Below are positions 56,344 through 64,000 of a stretch of 64,000 bases of DNA, in pieces. The stretch lies in NCBI GenBank assembly GCA_903867305.1, contig CAIPQU010000053.1, forward strand, positions 20,235-84,234, read 5' to 3'. The notes beneath the pieces are model-generated. The model did no database searches and had not been told where the DNA came from. It worked only from the letters and a program-made list of their open reading frames with translations. Position 1 is the first letter of the stretch, and every line of letters begins with the position of its first letter. This stretch comes from an uncultured beta proteobacterium. GTDB taxonomy: Bacteria; Pseudomonadota; Gammaproteobacteria; Burkholderiales; Burkholderiaceae. The position numbers were made by a program, and so were the translations under genes.

Positions 56344-57288
56344 ATGAATCTACTTGAACAACTGAAAAAATATACCTTCGTGGTTGCCGATACTGGGGAC
56401 TTTGAGCGCATGCAAGCGTATCAACCCAAAGATGCTACGACCAACCCCACACTGATTTTAAGAGCAGCAAAATTACCAGCTTACCAAAATATCATTGATA
56501 CTGTAAAAACCAATTTTTCAGATGCGTCCCTTGAGGACAAAATGGATCAAGTATTAATTCAGTTTGGGCTGGAGATTCTCAAAGTTGTACCAGGTCGAGT
56601 ATCCACTGAAATCGATGCGGCGCTTTCTTTTAGCACTGAAGACTCCGTCGCACGTGCTCGAAAAATGATTCACTTGTATCAAGATCATGGTATTACACGG
56701 GATCGCGTCTTAATTAAAATCGCGGCAACTTGGGAAGGCATCCAAGCTGCTAAGATTTTAGAAGCCGAAGGTATTCATTGCAATCTGACACTGGTGTTTA
56801 ATCTTGCACAAGCAGTTGCTTGCGCACAAGCCAATGTCAAACTGATCTCACCCTTTGTCGGCCGTATTACTGACTGGCATAAGAATGCTTTAGGTGCAAC
56901 CTGGGATGATGCAAGTATGTCAGGCCCCAACGATCCTGGTGTGAAATCTGTTCAACAGATTTATAACTACTTCAAACATTATGGCTTTCAAACAGAAATT
57001 ATGGGGGCGAGTTTTAGAAATATTGGTCAAATCACTGCACTAGCAGGCTGCGATCTTCTCACCATTAGCCCAGAACTTTTAGAAACTTTACAAAAGACTG
57101 AAGGCAACGTCAAAGAAACATTAAATATCTTAGCTGCTCAAAATATAACAATTCCAGCAATCCAATTGGATGAAATATCTTTCCGCCAGTTCATGCATGA
57201 GGATGCCATGGCGACTGAAAAATTAGCTGAGGGTATTCAAAACTTCAAAAAAGATAGCGATTTGCTTGCCGAGTTATTACAAAGCTAG
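56344..57288 (+). CDS. tal: Transaldolase
   Basis: A 314-residue TIM-barrel transaldolase. The Schiff-base lysine is in RVLIKIAATWEGI, near residue 122-132, and other family stretches are ATTNPTLILRAA and GCDLLTISPELL. It transfers a dihydroxyacetone unit in the pentose phosphate pathway. It is divergent from rpiA and convergent with rlmB (4 bp between the stops). Confidence 0.96.
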   Translation: MNLLEQLKKYTFVVADTGDFERMQAYQPKDATTNPTLILRAAKLPAYQNIIDTVKTNFSDASLEDKMDQVLIQFGLEILKVVPGRVSTEIDAALSFSTEDSVARARKMIHLYQDHGITRDRVLIKIAATWEGIQAAKILEAEGIHCNLTLVFNLAQAVACAQANVKLISPFVGRITDWHKNALGATWDDASMSGPNDPGVKSVQQIYNYFKHYGFQTEIMGASFRNIGQITALAGCDLLTISPELLETLQKTEGNVKETLNILAAQNITIPAIQLDEISFRQFMHEDAMATEKLAEGIQNFKKDSDLLAELLQS

Positions 57289-57292
57289 AACG

Positions 57293-58042
57293 TTATTTTG
57301 ACTTGGCGATGCGCTGTCTAGCGGCTTCATATAAACACACGCCGCTAGCCACAGAAACATTTAAACTCTCCACCCCACCATACATGGGGATACTCACGAG
57401 CTCATCACAGGTCTCTTTGGTGAGGCGTCTCATGCCTTCACCCTCAGCCCCCATCACAATCGCCACTGGGCCACTTAGGTCAATATCATAAATTGTTTTT
57501 TCAGCCTCTTCAGAGGTACCAATCAACCAAACACCAGCATCTTGCAACTCACGCATGGCTCTTGCTAAATTGGTTACGGCAACAAAGGGCATCGTTTCTG
57601 CTGCGCCACTGGCCACTTTACTCACCGTAGTATTCAGTTGTGCAGAACGATCTTTGGGCACAATAATGGCATCCGCACCAGCGCCATCAGCAACCCGTAA
57701 ACACGCACCTAAATTATGCGGGTCGGTAACTCCATCCAAAATCAAGAGTAAAGGTTTTTTATCACCAATACCATCAAGTAACTCGGCAATATTTCTGGCT
57801 AAGGAAGCTGGTTCAGCAAAGGCTACCACGCCTTGATGACGATCATGTCCTGCTAATTGACGAAGTCGTTCAGTGTCCGCATGATGTAATTTACGACCTA
57901 TCGTTGCTTGCGCCGTCTCCACAAAATCTTTCATCCGACGATCACGCCTTGCTGGATCGTAATAGACCGTTTTAAGCGTCTCAGGAGCTTGCCGCATTCT
58001 GGCAATAATGGCATGAAACCCAACCAATATTTGTTGTTCCAT
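57293..58042 (-). CDS. rlmB: 23S rRNA (guanosine-2'-O)-methyltransferase RlmB
   Basis: A 249-residue SpoU-type enzyme that methylates G2251 of 23S rRNA. The N-terminal L30e-like domain begins [15 protein letters not shown]. The knotted SAM-binding motifs are [39 protein letters not shown] and [16 protein letters not shown]. The ATG shares one base with the rnr stop, as in many rnr-rlmB operons. Confidence 0.96.
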   Translation of the reverse strand: MEQQILVGFHAIIARMRQAPETLKTVYYDPARRDRRMKDFVETAQATIGRKLHHADTERLRQLAGHDRHQGVVAFAEPASLARNIAELLDGIGDKKPLLLILDGVTDPHNLGACLRVADGAGADAIIVPKDRSAQLNTTVSKVASGAAETMPFVAVTNLARAMRELQDAGVWLIGTSEEAEKTIYDIDLSGPVAIVMGAEGEGMRRLTKETCDELVSIPMYGGVESLNVSVASGVCLYEAARQRIAKSK

Positions 58043-60387
58043 TAACGTCGACCTTTAGTTTTAGCGCGGGATTCAGAAGATGTCTTTTCTGTCGATGAAG
58101 TTCGCTTCGCATTACTTTTCGACTTTGGCTTATGCCCGGCACGAGACGTCACGGGCTTCTTAGGTCCGGCACTGCGTCCAACTTGAGGCGCTTTCTCTGG
58201 CGGACGAGTGTGTTTTGAAGCCGCCTTCTTCAGAGGCTTACCCAGATCATCCATGGTCAATGGTGGTGAAAAACGTCCTCGCTCAAGTGTGTTTTTGACA
58301 AGGCTAAACTCAATTTTTCGCGCATCTAAATCAACACGGCTGACCAGCACGTGAACACGATCTCCTAAACGATAACGAATACCAGTTCTCTCACCTCTCA
58401 ACTCTTGGCGAGCTTCGTCATATTGATAATAATCTCCACCGAGTTCAGAAATATGTATTAAGCCCTCGACAAATAAGGTTTCTAATTGCACAAAAAGACC
58501 AAAGGTTGTTGCACCTGTAATTGTTCCGGCAAACTCTTGTCCTAAACGATCACGCATAAAGTAACATTTCAACCATGACTCAACATCACGTGAGGCTTCA
58601 TCAGCACGGCGCTCATTCGCAGAACAATGCACACCGAGTTGCGCCCAAGCCGCCATATCGATCCCATCACTATGTGATTTTTTCTTCGACTTAGTCGGCG
58701 CTTCCGATTGCTCATCCGCCAAATTTTTCTTCACTAGAGCGGCATTCACACGGCCAGGCCCATTCTTGGGCATGGTCAAATTGAGTGGAACCTCTTCAGG
58801 AATACTCGGTTTGTAGTTCTTTTTCGCTAAGATCGCTTTAATTACGCGATGCACGAGTAAGTCTGGATAACGTCGTATTGGACTTGTAAAGTGGGTATAC
58901 GCCGGATACGATAGTCCAAAGTGCCCAAGGTTTTCGGGTTGATATACCGCCTGTTGCATGGATCTTAAAATGACGGTTTGTAACATACTGGCATCAGGTC
59001 GTGCTTTGATCGCCTGAATTAACTTAGCGTAGTCCATGGGGTGTGGCTTGGTGCCACCTTCTAAAGTTAAACCTGCTGAGCGCAAGACATCTCGCAGAGC
59101 ATTCACTTTTTCAACCGTCGGCTCACCATGCACCCGAAATAACGAAGTATGATTTTTAGCACCAATAAAATTTGCGGCGCAAACGTTTGCGACCAACATA
59201 CATTCTTCAATCAAACGATGTGCATCATTACGAATACGTGGTTCAATTCTTTCAATTTTCCCAAACTCATTACTAATAATTTGTGTTTCTGTTGTATCAA
59301 AATCGATGGCCCCACGCTTTTCTCGTGACACCTTTAAAACCTGAAATAATTTATAGAGGTTTTGTAAAAGTGGTCGAAGTGTTTCGTGGCGCGCCGCCTC
59401 AGGACCTTTTGTATTACTAAGTATTTCCCATACCGTGTTGTAGGTGAATCGTTGTACGGAGTGCATCAGTCCAGGATAAAACTGATAAGCTTGCACTATC
59501 CCTTTATGGTCTACTACAGCATCACAAACCATACATAAGCGGTCGACATTAGGCTTGAGCGAACAAAGTCCATTTGATATTTTTTCAGGCAACATTGGTA
59601 TGACGCGACGTGGGAAGTACACCGAAGTCCCTCGACGTATCGCATCAGAATCTAAGGGATGGCCAGGCTTAACATAATGAGATACGTCGGCAATAGCCAC
59701 AATTAAACGAAATGCTTTGGCACCTTTAAAGGTGATAGGCTCACAGTAAACAGCGTCATCAAAATCTCTGGCATCTTCACCATCGATCGTTACGAGTGGA
59801 ATATCTCGAAGGTCAACTCGCCCTTCAACATCATCTTCCTGAACTTCATCAGCAAGGGCAGCGGCCTCTTTGAGGGTTGCAGATGAAAACTCATGTGGGA
59901 CACCATATTTGCGCACAGCAATTTCAATTTCCATTCCAGGATCGTCAATCTCTCCTAGAACTTCTACAACACGACCAACCGCTTGGCGGTAACTATCAGG
60001 ATAATCAATAATTTCACAAGAGACGACTTGGCCTAATTTGGCATTTAAATGACCTTTAGGCGGTATTAAGATGTCATGCGAAATCCGCTTATCTTCTGGA
60101 GCAACAATCAATACACCATTTTCATTGAGTAAACGTCCAATCACATGGCGCGTAGCACGTTCTAAAACGTCCATGATCTGGCCTTCAGGGCGACCTTTAC
60201 GATCATTTCCAAGGATGCGAACCGTGACGCGATCGCCATGCATGACACGCGTCATTTCACGCTCAGAAAGAAATATATCTAATTGACCGTCGTCAGGAAT
60301 TACAAAGCCAAAACCATCTCTGTGTCCCTGGACTGTTCCAATTCGATCTACTTTTTTTTCCTGCAGCCCTGCTTGAAGTTTTATCAT
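58042..60387 (-). CDS. rnr: Ribonuclease R lacking the N-terminal helix-turn-helix
   Basis: A 781-residue exoribonuclease. The first aligned feature is the cold-shock domain ([20 protein letters not shown]) at about residue 15, where E. coli has it near residue 85. Thus the helix-turn-helix region is missing. The upstream frame closes at a stop at 60430-60432, only 14 codons before the start, so the absence is real. RNB-domain acids are in [15 protein letters not shown]. The S1 domain and a Lys/Arg-rich tail (last about 60 residues) follow. It degrades structured RNA. Confidence 0.94.
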   Translation of the reverse strand: MIKLQAGLQEKKVDRIGTVQGHRDGFGFVIPDDGQLDIFLSEREMTRVMHGDRVTVRILGNDRKGRPEGQIMDVLERATRHVIGRLLNENGVLIVAPEDKRISHDILIPPKGHLNAKLGQVVSCEIIDYPDSYRQAVGRVVEVLGEIDDPGMEIEIAVRKYGVPHEFSSATLKEAAALADEVQEDDVEGRVDLRDIPLVTIDGEDARDFDDAVYCEPITFKGAKAFRLIVAIADVSHYVKPGHPLDSDAIRRGTSVYFPRRVIPMLPEKISNGLCSLKPNVDRLCMVCDAVVDHKGIVQAYQFYPGLMHSVQRFTYNTVWEILSNTKGPEAARHETLRPLLQNLYKLFQVLKVSREKRGAIDFDTTETQIISNEFGKIERIEPRIRNDAHRLIEECMLVANVCAANFIGAKNHTSLFRVHGEPTVEKVNALRDVLRSAGLTLEGGTKPHPMDYAKLIQAIKARPDASMLQTVILRSMQQAVYQPENLGHFGLSYPAYTHFTSPIRRYPDLLVHRVIKAILAKKNYKPSIPEEVPLNLTMPKNGPGRVNAALVKKNLADEQSEAPTKSKKKSHSDGIDMAAWAQLGVHCSANERRADEASRDVESWLKCYFMRDRLGQEFAGTITGATTFGLFVQLETLFVEGLIHISELGGDYYQYDEARQELRGERTGIRYRLGDRVHVLVSRVDLDARKIEFSLVKNTLERGRFSPPLTMDDLGKPLKKAASKHTRPPEKAPQVGRSAGPKKPVTSRAGHKPKSKSNAKRTSSTEKTSSESRAKTKGRR

Positions 60388-60452
60388 GTCTTTACTGTTT
60401 TCATTAAAAAATACGGCTATAGCTCTAATTTAACTCATTTAAAAAGACATTC

Positions 60453-60884
60453 ATGAAACCATGCGTAGTTTTAGACACAAATATACTTTTAGATCTTTTT
60501 TATTTTAAAGACAAGCGTGTGCAGGAATTAATGAATTGCCTCCAACATCATAAAATCAGAGCTTTTACCTGTTCGGCTATCTGGGAAGAACTCGAGGAAG
60601 TTTTAGCTCGCAAACCTTTCCATCAAAATCCAGAGCAAATCCAAATGATTCGGGAGACTAATAGTTCGTTATTTGAGTGGCTTACACCTGAGTCCAAAAG
60701 GTCTGGGATCAAATGTTCAGACCCAGATGATCAGATTTTTATTGAATTGGCCGTCACTTTAGCCCCCTGCCTACTGATCACCAAAGACAATGACCTACTT
60801 AAACTTCGCCGAAGACTAGAACTAGTTCAGGTGAGAACTCTTCAAGAATTTCCAGATAATCTAGGACTATCAGAAACGATTTAA
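60453..60884 (+). CDS. PIN-domain nuclease (COG1569-like), orphan
   Basis: A 143-residue PIN-domain protein. The acidic metal-site residues are present: VVLDTNILLDLF, AIWEELEEVL, CSDPDDQIFIELA and ITKDNDLLKLRR. It resembles the putative toxin component PIN family. No antitoxin frame lies upstream (60388-60452) or downstream, where the neighbour is on the other strand. It may be a stand-alone nuclease. It is divergent from rnr and its stop overlaps the neighbour's stop by 4 bp. Confidence 0.85.
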   Translation: MKPCVVLDTNILLDLFYFKDKRVQELMNCLQHHKIRAFTCSAIWEELEEVLARKPFHQNPEQIQMIRETNSSLFEWLTPESKRSGIKCSDPDDQIFIELAVTLAPCLLITKDNDLLKLRRRLELVQVRTLQEFPDNLGLSETI

Positions 60885-61609
60885 GCCTTAGTATCGAGTA
60901 ATGAACCCGTACTTTGAATCGAAGTTACATTTTGATTCTTTAAATTTTGGCTCATCTTATCAATAAAAGAAGCTAACTGGGCAGCGTCAACGGAATTAGT
61001 GGCAGAAGCACTTGAACCGCTATTAAGGGATGTCATCAGAGATGCAAAAGAGGCCTTTAAACCATCTAAAGTCATTTGGGAGGAGCCACCAGACTTAACA
61101 GCCGCGGATAAAGAATTTAACCGCAGAGGTAAATTATTTAAGTAATTTGTATTATTCCCAGAAATTGCTGGGAATAAAGGAGTTAAACCGCCAGCAGGAG
61201 GATTACTTTTACTTGGGGTTGTTGATTGGGTTGCAGCGGTTGCCGTTGAGGGAGTACTTGTTTGTAAATTTTGAAATAAGGCATAAGTAAAAGCCTGTAA
61301 AGCACTGGTTGCATCATTGGATGGCAATTGACCTTGGATCGGAAGATTAGAAGCGACCTGTGCAGCGATAGAGTTTGGATTACCAGCTACCAAATTTTGC
61401 GGATTAGATGAAGTTTGTTCCTGATTAATTTGACTTAAAGTCTGGAAAAAAGCAGATAAAACAGGACTACTAGCGGCTGGTTGGACAGCATATTCGCTAG
61501 CCGCAATCGTTGGTGTCGTGTTGGCAGCCTTATTCGCCGTGCTTAAAATAGCACCGTATGTGTTTTGAATCGTAGATGTTCCAACTTGCATCGGGTTCTG
61601 TAATATCAT
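60881..61609 (-). CDS. Ser/Asn/Gln/Thr-rich hypothetical protein A
   Basis: About 242 residues of low-complexity, Ser/Thr/Asn/Gln-rich sequence without cysteine, signal peptide or membrane helix. Short amphipathic helices stand out: residues 103-116 (ALQAFTYALFQNLQ), about 184-197, 210-226 (AQLASFIDKMSQNLKNQ) and the end GSLLDTKA. The ATG at 61609 has GGAG six bases upstream; the TTG 12 bases earlier is unlikely. These helices match, in order, the neighbouring divergent protein B, suggesting distant paralogues. I do not recognise a function; secretion without a classical signal is possible. Confidence 0.75.
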   Translation of the reverse strand: MILQNPMQVGTSTIQNTYGAILSTANKAANTTPTIAASEYAVQPAASSPVLSAFFQTLSQINQEQTSSNPQNLVAGNPNSIAAQVASNLPIQGQLPSNDATSALQAFTYALFQNLQTSTPSTATAATQSTTPSKSNPPAGGLTPLFPAISGNNTNYLNNLPLRLNSLSAAVKSGGSSQMTLDGLKASFASLMTSLNSGSSASATNSVDAAQLASFIDKMSQNLKNQNVTSIQSTGSLLDTKA

Positions 61610-61730
61610 TATTTTCTCCAAACCGGATTTATCCTTATGCTTCTTTTACGACAATTTATTGAAGAACTTAAGGGTTAAAACTAATAAAAAAGCGAAATTT
61701 TTCGATATTTTTCAAAAAATTGACTAAAAA

Positions 61731-61757
61731 GCCCGATTTTTGCCCCCTATTTCGGGC
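61731..61757. promoter_or_regulatory. Divergent promoter region of proteins A and B, with inverted repeat
   Basis: The 206-bp gap 61610-61815 separates the two divergent genes. GCCCGA (61731-61736) and TCGGGC (61752-61757) form an inverted repeat with a 15-nt centre. GCGAAATTTTTCGATATTTTT-like AT-rich sequence lies nearby. A shared regulator is plausible. No canonical -35/-10 pair stood out. Confidence 0.35.
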
Positions 61758-61815
61758 ATGGGTAGACCAAAAAATCTCTACAGTAGTGTTATACGAATTC
61801 AAATAGGTCTTTCAG

Positions 61816-62376
61816 ATGATTATTTCAGCACTAGCAACTGGCATCAATCCAATTTCTCAATTAAGTGCTGTTTCAAGCGTTTTAGGTCTTTACAGTTCTA
61901 GCGGCGACTCTGGCGCTGGAAATTCCGGTAGTCCAGTTGTTTCGGGAAAAATGATGCAATCGATTATGAACTCCCTGTCCTCGATGTCGAGCAAGTCGAA
62001 CATCTCCGGTAATGTTTCTAGCACTAACTCTGGAGATTCCATGCACAGCTTTGTGGAAGCCCTATTGAGCGCCCTCCAATCTCAGCAAGGAGATGGCTCA
62101 GCACCGGTTTCACCAACTCGCTCGCATCGCCATCAGGGTGGTATGAGTAATATGGAAGCAGGTCTGCAAAATCTTTTAAATGAAATTGGTAATAGCGACT
62201 CAGCACAATCACAGACTCCCCCGAGTCTGAAGAGTCTTGAGCAAAATGCAAATACCTTGTTTTCTTCACTGGGAATTCCAACCGGTGACCAATCTTTAAC
62301 TCAATTAATCAATAACGTTAAAAAGTCCTTAGCTGGAAGTGGTTCAGTGGGCAATCTTCTTTCAACTGCAGCATAG
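61816..62376 (+). CDS. Ser/Gly/Asn-rich hypothetical protein B
   Basis: About 186 residues, Ser/Asn/Gly-rich, no cysteine, no Sec signal. Short helical blocks: residues 75-88 ([14 protein letters not shown]), about 114-124 ([11 protein letters not shown]), about 138-152, 160-174 ([15 protein letters not shown]) and the end GNLLSTAA. They occur in the same order as in divergent protein A. The N-terminus [21 protein letters not shown] is moderately hydrophobic but has no charged start. Function is unknown. It ends 45 bp before tRNA-Leu. Confidence 0.75.
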   Translation: MIISALATGINPISQLSAVSSVLGLYSSSGDSGAGNSGSPVVSGKMMQSIMNSLSSMSSKSNISGNVSSTNSGDSMHSFVEALLSALQSQQGDGSAPVSPTRSHRHQGGMSNMEAGLQNLLNEIGNSDSAQSQTPPSLKSLEQNANTLFSSLGIPTGDQSLTQLINNVKKSLAGSGSVGNLLSTAA

Positions 62377-62421
62377 CCTGAACAATTTAAGATAGAATCT
62401 CTCCTTGCACTTTTTATTCGT

Positions 62422-62508
62422 GCCCAGGTGGCGAAATTGGTAGACGCACTAGCTTCAGGTGCTAGCGATCGTAAGGTTGTGGGGGTTCGAGTCCCTTCCT
62501 GGGCACCA
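62422..62508 (+). tRNA. leuT: tRNA-Leu (anticodon CAG)
   Basis: An 87-nt class II tRNA. Acceptor GCCCAGG pairs with CCTGGGC, the discriminator is A and CCA is encoded (62506-62508). The anticodon stem-loop is CTAGC-TTCAGGT-GCTAG, giving CAG for CUG codons. The long variable arm (CGATC-GTAA-GGTTGT) is typical of leucine. The T-loop is TTCGAGT. A -10-like TAGAAT is at 62393-62398. The symbol is only a class label. Confidence 0.95.
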
Positions 62509-62830
62509 CTCAATGTAAATACAATGATCTGCGCCTTATATAACAGGATATTTATATAGGTTTTCTTGTATTTTTACCTAAAAATACATCAACATGATGG
62601 TGGTGTATGAGGCTTTAACAATTACCCCCCAATTTTGGAACCTCGACAGGCTCGTCCAAGAGGCTCCAGCGTCAAGTTGGCTCATTGATTTTTTTGATCA
62701 ATCGACTTACGTAAAAATTATTTTGAAATTGCAAATTACCATGCATTTTCCCATCAGTCTGCTGGTGACAGCACGTAGAAGGGAGTGGCGATTCACGTAC
62801 GGCATCGTAGCTAATCAGGACGCTTTACCG
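62509..62830. other. Non-coding gap and compositional boundary after tRNA-Leu
   Basis: No convincing gene lies here. The first 240 bp is AT-rich like the window, with a weak hairpin ATTGAT-T6G-ATCAAT at 62684-62702. From about 62750 the composition becomes GC-rich and passes into the kinase gene. No copy of the tRNA 3' end, as expected for an integrase attachment site, is visible in the remaining window. Confidence 0.6.
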
Positions 62831-64000
62831 TCAGCCGGCGACACTTACCGCCATCGACCAGTGGGTGCGGGTTAGCGAATAGACCGTTTCAAGCTGTGCC
62901 AATGTGGCCGCGGCAACGCTGGGCTCGCATCGCTCGAGAACCTGGGCCAGCGACGCAATCGATTTGAAGCCCAGACTCACCGACGAACCCTTGAGGCTAT
63001 GCGCAGCAATGCGCCGGGCCGCCGCATCCTGCGCCACGACCGCTGCGCGGCAGTCTGCAAGAATGGTATCACTCTGCGGCCAATAGACCTTGGCAACCGT
63101 CGTCCAGAGGTCGAGTCCAAGTTCGTCGCGCATGCGGCCGATGTTGTCAGCATCTATCGGTGTGGAGTCTTCGTGGACCTCGCCGCCCTGCCCGGTCAAC
63201 ACCTCGGCCGTGGCCACTGCCAGTGTAGCCTGGCTTGCCGGCGCATCAATCGCCGCCCAGGGCAGATGGCGAAGGATAGTTCCATTGAGCGCGACCCAGT
63301 TGATCGGCTTGGTCTGATAGTCGTCAAGGCCGCTGGCCATGTACGCCTCACGCAACTCCGGCAGAGCATCGGCCGTCAGGGCAATGATCGGAATCCGGTT
63401 ACGCTTAGCATCGGGCAGCGCGCGGATCGCGCGGGTGGCACCCATGCCGTCAAGTACCGGCATCTGCATGTCCATCAGGATCAGGTCGAAATCTTGGGCC
63501 GAAACTGCGGCAAGCGCCTGTTGCCCATCATCGACCATCTCAGGTCGATGACCGGCGCGGCGTAAGCGCGTCTCGATCAGCAGGCGATTGGTCGGGTTGT
63601 CTTCAGCCACAAGGATGCGCAGGCTACGCAAACTCGGACTCGCATCAGACGACGTGCGCGCAGGCATTGGCACTACTTGACCCTTGGCCCGGGAAAGAGT
63701 GAGTTCGATGCAAAAGACCGAGCCCTTTCCGACTTCGCTTTCAACGCTGATCCGGCCATGCATTGCTTCGACCAGATGCCGGCAGATCGCCAGACCCAGA
63801 CCGGTTCCGCCAAAGCGGCGTGTGGTCGAGGTATCGGCCTGCTGAAAAGGCTGGAAGAGGGTCTGCTGAACCTCGGGTTCGATACCGATGCCGGTGTCGC
63901 GGACCTCGATACGCAGCGCCACCCGATCTTCGCCCTGTGGGTGCTGCACCGCCAGATGGATAACGACTGAACCGTGTTCAGTGAACTTGATTGCATTACC
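62831..64000 (-). CDS. Hybrid sensor kinase, C-terminal part (truncated by window end)
   Basis: The frame is open to the window edge, giving 389 residues. At the N-terminal side is an ATPase-domain N-box ([11 protein letters not shown]), DTGIGI and [19 protein letters not shown] receiver follows ([14 protein letters not shown], phospho-Asp in [12 protein letters not shown]), then an HPt domain with His in [14 protein letters not shown]. The missing upstream part must hold sensor and HisKA domains. The GTG at 63949 is only an internal codon. GC is 67-75% in sampled lines against about 38% elsewhere, and codon choice follows that, so it is foreign to this chromosome or to this assembly. Confidence 0.9.
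   Translation of the reverse strand, partial: GNAIKFTEHGSVVIHLAVQHPQGEDRVALRIEVRDTGIGIEPEVQQTLFQPFQQADTSTTRRFGGTGLGLAICRHLVEAMHGRISVESEVGKGSVFCIELTLSRAKGQVVPMPARTSSDASPSLRSLRILVAEDNPTNRLLIETRLRRAGHRPEMVDDGQQALAAVSAQDFDLILMDMQMPVLDGMGATRAIRALPDAKRNRIPIIALTADALPELREAYMASGLDDYQTKPINWVALNGTILRHLPWAAIDAPASQATLAVATAEVLTGQGGEVHEDSTPIDADNIGRMRDELGLDLWTTVAKVYWPQSDTILADCRAAVVAQDAAARRIAAHSLKGSSVSLGFKSIASLAQVLERCEPSVAAATLAQLETVYSLTRTHWSMAVSVAG

Noticed and set aside
62301..62513. A 70-codon minus-strand frame beginning with a [14 protein letters not shown] sequence
   Set aside because: It is the reverse complement of tRNA-Leu and the end of protein B. This is a well-known false gene seen at many tRNA loci.
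63949..63949. GTG start codon for the hybrid kinase
   Set aside because: The frame continues without a stop to the window edge and the upstream residues ([11 protein letters not shown]) belong to the kinase ATPase domain. The gene is cut by the window and starts outside it.

Overview
The window looks like a chromosomal segment of an AT-rich betaproteobacterium, probably a Burkholderiaceae member such as Polynucleobacter. This is inferred from family content, not from a marker gene: a Bug/TctC solute receptor, a phasin, AcnB, a pyruvate dehydrogenase operon whose E3 carries a lipoyl domain, an aat-bpt pair beside class 2 pyrD, and glnA-ntrB-ntrC. Hand counts of sample 60-base lines give about 38% GC in hrpA but 67-75% GC in the last 1.2 kb, so the right end differs sharply from the rest. 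Genes are densely packed on both strands, mostly in short operons. I see no CRISPR array, insertion sequence, phage module or rRNA.

Layout. Positions 1-11.6 kb hold uptake and accessory metabolism: a Bug receptor, a five-gene branched-chain amino-acid-type ABC transporter (minus strand), a DUF2252 protein, a cyclase-family hydrolase divergent from a beta-keto acid cleavage enzyme, and small membrane proteins. At 11.7 kb a DUF805 gene is interrupted by an in-frame TAG. At 12.4-22.2 kb come acnB, a LexA-box-controlled umuDC pair, a ppi-nudix-aat-bpt-pyrD operon, and an IclR regulator coupled to a signal-less solute-binding protein. At 22.1-28.2 kb are PbpG, an EamA transporter, a deacetylase-like enzyme, a phasin, a chagasin-type inhibitor lipoprotein and PurT. 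At 28.2-41.3 kb the PDH operon (aceE-aceF-lpdA) is divergent from a two-component system joined to folD, prlC and xthA.

At 41.3-45.5 kb lies glnA-ntrB-ntrC. NtrC has a degenerate sigma54-contact loop (GAFINA in place of GAFTGA), and the glnA promoter region shows an NtrC-like palindrome but no convincing -24/-12 element. This suggests sigma54-independent nitrogen control. At 45.5-49.9 kb is a tight five-gene envelope/lipid operon of unknown role, followed by hrpA, argA (perhaps leaderless), yggX, rpiA, tal, rlmB and an RNase R without its N-terminal helix-turn-helix. At 60.4-62.4 kb an orphan PIN-domain protein neighbours a divergent pair of Ser/Asn/Gln-rich proteins that look like diverged paralogues of unknown function.

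A tRNA-Leu(CAG) follows. After about 240 bp of AT-rich non-coding DNA the sequence turns GC-rich and carries the C-terminal part of a hybrid sensor kinase running off the window. This is either a genomic-island edge at a tRNA or an assembly join. The findings I would check first are the NtrC loop, the divergent Ser/Asn/Gln-rich pair and this compositional break.
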